Below, one piece after another: positions 5,552 through 7,821 of a DNA stretch of 7,821 nt (within the stretch, counting starts at the first letter, position 1; every line of letters begins with the position of its first letter). Made by a program: the position numbers and the translations under genes. The notes below the pieces were generated by a model, which did not search any database, was not told the DNA's origin, and saw nothing but the letters and a program-made list of their open reading frames with translations. The stretch is from assembly GCA_019090765.1 (NCBI GenBank), contig JAHRVJ010000362.1, positions 1 through 7,821 of the forward strand, read 5' to 3'. The stretch is from Ilumatobacteraceae bacterium (GTDB lineage Bacteria > Actinomycetota > Acidimicrobiia > Acidimicrobiales > Ilumatobacteraceae).

Positions 5552-7543
5552 ATGCTGAAACACCTCCCGGCATCGGTGGCGCTAGGTGCGCTCATCTGTG
5601 TGAGTGCAGTCGTAGCTGCACCTGCTTCACCCGCGGCAGCGGCTAGCTACACGATGACCGTTGTCTCCCCAGTCGAAGGTCGCGTCGGTATCGACGCGAT
5701 CTACCAGAACGGTGGCGGAGGGTCCTATGACGTCAAGACCTGCTCGCTCAGCAACGAGCCGGTACTCGGATGGAGTGCAAGTGGCCAACTTGTTGGAACG
5801 ACCTCGGTGCCCAGTTCGGCCTATGGCCTTGGATCACTCTCTCGAGTCCGTTTCGAGATGTACCCCGGCGAATGCGGGACCTACGATGTTTGGACCACCG
5901 ATGTCGGGGGCGTCCACATTGAGGTGGACCCGAACGTTCACAATCTCGGCGAGATCCGGATGCCCGTGGCTGGCCAAGGAGGTGCGTTCCGGGTGGACGG
6001 TGACATCTTGTCCTCCAGCGAGATCACCGCTGGACGAGTCGTCGTTGACTCGTTCCAGATCGCTACCGGCTACCCCGATCCGCCGGCACCCTTGCAACAG
6101 AATGGCCAGGTCGCCTATGGCGCCTTCTCATCTGGGTCGAACAACGGCAGTCGCTGGTCCGCCGGCGTCGGGTGGTCGGGCCGCTACATGCTCTTCGTCA
6201 CCGACAAGACAATGGGACGAAGTATTACTGCCGCAGTAGATATTTCTGCCGGGGCTATTCCCACGATTGATCTCGATGCAATCTGTTTCGGCTTCGACAC
6301 CTGCACTTACGGCACCGGAGGACCATCCACAACGCCGGGATCGTTCCACCCGGTCACTCCAACACGAATTCTCGACACACGATTTGGCGTCGGCATCGCA
6401 AACGGTCCGGTGCGCACCGGCGACGGGCGCCATCCCTCTCTGGACCCAATCACGCGCCGCGACGAGACAGCCAATCACGACCTGCAGGTCACCGGCCGCT
6501 TCGGCATTCCCAGCAGCGGCGTTTCTGCGGTGCTGCTGAACGTCACCGCCGACCAAGCGCCCGGAACAGGGTTTCTTTCGGTGGTACCAAAACCACAGCG
6601 TGTCGGTGATGTCTACAACGACCAAGCGACCTATGGCTGGCTGCCGGCAACATCGAACCTCAATGTTGCCGGTCCAGCGCCGGTGGCAAACCTCGTGCTT
6701 GCCCGCGTCGGCGCAGGAGGAAAGATCCGCTTCTCCAACTCGTTCGGCCCGACGCATGTCATCGCCGATGTCGCCGGCTGGTTCGGGACCGGTGGCGCCC
6801 ACCTTGATGGTGAAGGATTTGCCGGCGTAGTCCCCACGAGGGTGATGGACACTCGCCTCGACCTCGGCGGTCCAAAGTCACCAATCGCTGCTGGGACATC
6901 GCGGGCAATCGAAATTGCGGGAGTCGCGGGCATTCCCGAGAATGCTCGCAGTGTGGTGGTGAACATCACTGCCTCAAACTCCTCAGGGCCGGGGTTTGTG
7001 ACCGCCCATCCAGACGGCCAGAGCGCACCGAACGCCTCAAACCTCAACGTCCTCCCCGGACAGATCAAAGCCAACACCGCCGTGGTCAAGCTTGGCTCCA
7101 ATGGGAAAATCAGAATCCTCGCAGCGGAAGCCGACATGGACATCATCGTTGATGTCCTCGGCAGCTTCGGGCCCTACGGAGGGCCAGTCACGACGATCAC
7201 GCCTGCGCGACTGATTGACACACGCGACGGACTTGGCACCACGGCACAGCCACTGCAACCGCTCGAATCCCGGTCGATGACCTTGGCTGGTCGAGGCGGC
7301 ATCCCCGCCTCAGCGACGGCCGTAATTGCCAACATCACCGCCGTTGGGCCAACGGCTTGGGGCTACCTCACTGCATACCCAACCGGCGCCGATCGGCCGG
7401 TCGCATCAAACCTCAACTTCTTGCCCGGTCAGACGGTGCCGAACCTCGTGATGCTGAAGCTTGGCGCAGGTGGCTCGATCTCAATCTTCAACGAGTTCGG
7501 CTCAACCCAGGTCATCGTCGATGTCATGGGTTACGTCAGCTGA
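5552..7543 (+). CDS. Secreted protein with unknown N-terminal region and three C-terminal LDTR/SNLN-type repeats
   Basis: A 663-residue exported protein of unknown function. Residues 1-31 form a clear Sec signal peptide: MLKH, a hydrophobic core, then an Ala/Pro-rich stretch with likely cleavage after the AAAA run before SYTM. The Cys in the core (residue 16) is preceded by ALI, so it is not a lipobox. Residues 32 to about 260 are Gly/Ser/Val rich with few charges and look beta-rich. I recognise no domain there. It has Cys64 and Cys108, and a CFGFDTC motif at 246-252, possible disulfides outside the cell. Residues 268-663 carry three tandem repeats (about 145, 115 and 115 residues) with the order PTR..DTR, GIP, N(V/I)TA, SNLN, DV.G. 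Such repeats are frequent in secreted actinobacterial proteins, often beside enzymatic or adhesive domains, and their role is unclear. There is no LPXTG signal, C-terminal membrane helix or S-layer-type domain. It probably shares a transcript with the YfhO-like gene. Confidence 0.88.
   Translation: MLKHLPASVALGALICVSAVVAAPASPAAAASYTMTVVSPVEGRVGIDAIYQNGGGGSYDVKTCSLSNEPVLGWSASGQLVGTTSVPSSAYGLGSLSRVRFEMYPGECGTYDVWTTDVGGVHIEVDPNVHNLGEIRMPVAGQGGAFRVDGDILSSSEITAGRVVVDSFQIATGYPDPPAPLQQNGQVAYGAFSSGSNNGSRWSAGVGWSGRYMLFVTDKTMGRSITAAVDISAGAIPTIDLDAICFGFDTCTYGTGGPSTTPGSFHPVTPTRILDTRFGVGIANGPVRTGDGRHPSLDPITRRDETANHDLQVTGRFGIPSSGVSAVLLNVTADQAPGTGFLSVVPKPQRVGDVYNDQATYGWLPATSNLNVAGPAPVANLVLARVGAGGKIRFSNSFGPTHVIADVAGWFGTGGAHLDGEGFAGVVPTRVMDTRLDLGGPKSPIAAGTSRAIEIAGVAGIPENARSVVVNITASNSSGPGFVTAHPDGQSAPNASNLNVLPGQIKANTAVVKLGSNGKIRILAAEADMDIIVDVLGSFGPYGGPVTTITPARLIDTRDGLGTTAQPLQPLESRSMTLAGRGGIPASATAVIANITAVGPTAWGYLTAYPTGADRPVASNLNFLPGQTVPNLVMLKLGAGGSISIFNEFGSTQVIVDVMGYVS
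6353..6787 (+). repeat. Protein repeat copy 1 (of 3) in the secreted protein
   Basis: This copy encodes residues 268-412, running from VTPTRILDTR to DVAGWFG. It shares with copies 2 and 3 the motifs DTR, GIP, NVTA, G(F/Y)L, SNLN and DV.G. It is about 30 residues longer, with extra sequence around GDGRHPSLDP (residues 290-299) and QRVGDVYNDQATYG (349-362). It is a diverged protein-level repeat and not a recent DNA duplication. Confidence 0.85.
6827..7171 (+). repeat. Protein repeat copy 2 (of 3) in the secreted protein
   Basis: This copy encodes residues 426-540, from VVPTRVMDTR to DVLGSFG. The NVTA element is NITA and the SNLN motif is intact (SNLNVLPGQ). It is separated from copy 1 by a Gly-rich linker of about 13 residues. 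Confidence 0.85.
7196..7540 (+). repeat. Protein repeat copy 3 (of 3) in the secreted protein
   Basis: This copy encodes residues 549-663, from ITPARLIDTR to DVMGYVS, and ends the protein. It is closest to the general pattern of the repeat (GYLTAYP, SNLNFLPGQ, NLVMLKLGAGG). The stop codon follows directly, so no anchoring domain comes after it. Confidence 0.85.
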
Positions 7544-7821
7544 CACCAAGCTCCGCAACCGGTCAGCGAAGACATCCGCCGAAAACTCGACGGCGCGTTT
7601 CTCAGCGCTGCTCGCCAGTGCTTCCCGCCGATCACTATCGTCGGCGAGAGCCAGCGTTGTCTCTGCGAGCTCGTCAAGCGATGTCCATTGCACGCCGTCA
7701 ATTCCGTCACGAACAATCTCAGCGGGGCCAGCCGCTCCGAACACCAGCGGCACCGCCCCGGCCGCCATTGCTTCGACAACTGAGATACCGAAATGTTCAA
7801 AGCGCTCGGGATGACGGTCGG
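7502..7821 (-). CDS. GT4-type (group 1) glycosyltransferase, C-terminal part only
   Basis: The minus-strand frame is open from the window edge to a TGA at 7504-7502 and gives the last 105 residues of a GT-B fold glycosyltransferase. The N-terminal acceptor domain and the start lie beyond base 7821. It contains HPERFEHFGISVVEAMAAG, in which the EX7E motif (Glu codons 7798-7796 and 7774-7772) contacts the nucleotide sugar in GT4 enzymes. GPAEIV(R)DG(I/V)DG(V)-type sequence follows, the usual segment that closes the sugar-nucleotide site. The wording around the EX7E motif recalls Alg11-like and other mannosyl/hexosyltransferases, but donor and acceptor cannot be read from this fragment. Family members act in the cytoplasm or at the inner membrane face, building lipid-linked or surface glycans. 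The end overlaps the converging secreted-protein gene by 42 bp. The ATG at 7768-7766 is internal, within EAMAAG. Confidence 0.9.
   Translation of the reverse strand, partial: DRHPERFEHFGISVVEAMAAGAVPLVFGAAGPAEIVRDGIDGVQWTSLDELAETTLALADDSDRREALASSAEKRAVEFSADVFADRLRSLVSADVTHDIDDDLG

Noticed and set aside
5573..5602. Possible lipoprotein signal (Cys16 in the signal peptide)
   Set aside because: The residues before the Cys are Ala-Leu-Ile. A lipobox needs Gly, Ala or Ser directly before Cys, and a good signal peptidase I site lies further on.

Overview
The window is high-GC (roughly 60% by eye) and almost fully coding. It reads as a chromosomal segment of an actinobacterium. Three things point there: a homodimeric-type pyruvate dehydrogenase E1 (AceE), a small HhH-GPD protein of a type I know mainly from Actinomycetota, and a secreted protein with three copies of the 'LDTR...GIP...NVTA...SNLN...DV.GY' repeat common in Actinomycetota. 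The placement is by family recognition. Class Acidimicrobiia would fit but is a guess.

Layout: (i) 1-2558, plus strand, aceE lacking its N-terminus at the window edge. (ii) 2618-3211, plus, the HhH-GPD base-excision-repair-like protein. It has no Shine-Dalgarno sequence but has a TANNNT -10-like element 7 nt upstream of its ATG, suggesting a leaderless transcript. (iii) 3151-5511, plus, a large polytopic YfhO-like membrane protein that overlaps the repair gene by 61 nt and has its own ribosome binding site inside that gene. (iv) 5552-7543, plus, a Sec-secreted protein with an unrecognised N-terminal region and three C-terminal repeats, 40 nt after the membrane protein gene. (v) 7502-7821, minus, the C-terminal part of a GT4 glycosyltransferase, converging on and overlapping the secreted-protein gene by 42 bp. 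No intergenic stretch exceeds 60 nt, and I see no RNA genes, mobile elements or CRISPR arrays.

Genes (ii)-(iv) are packed like one transcription unit that may start just upstream of (ii). The 3' half has an envelope theme: a probable GT-C-type membrane glycosyltransferase, a secreted repeat protein and a cytoplasmic-type GT4 enzyme. The membrane protein might modify the surface or the secreted protein, but only gene order and family knowledge support that. Nothing here looks like a defence, CRISPR or mobile system. The most novel items are the secreted protein's N-terminal region, its pairing with the YfhO-like protein, and the unusual gene overlaps.
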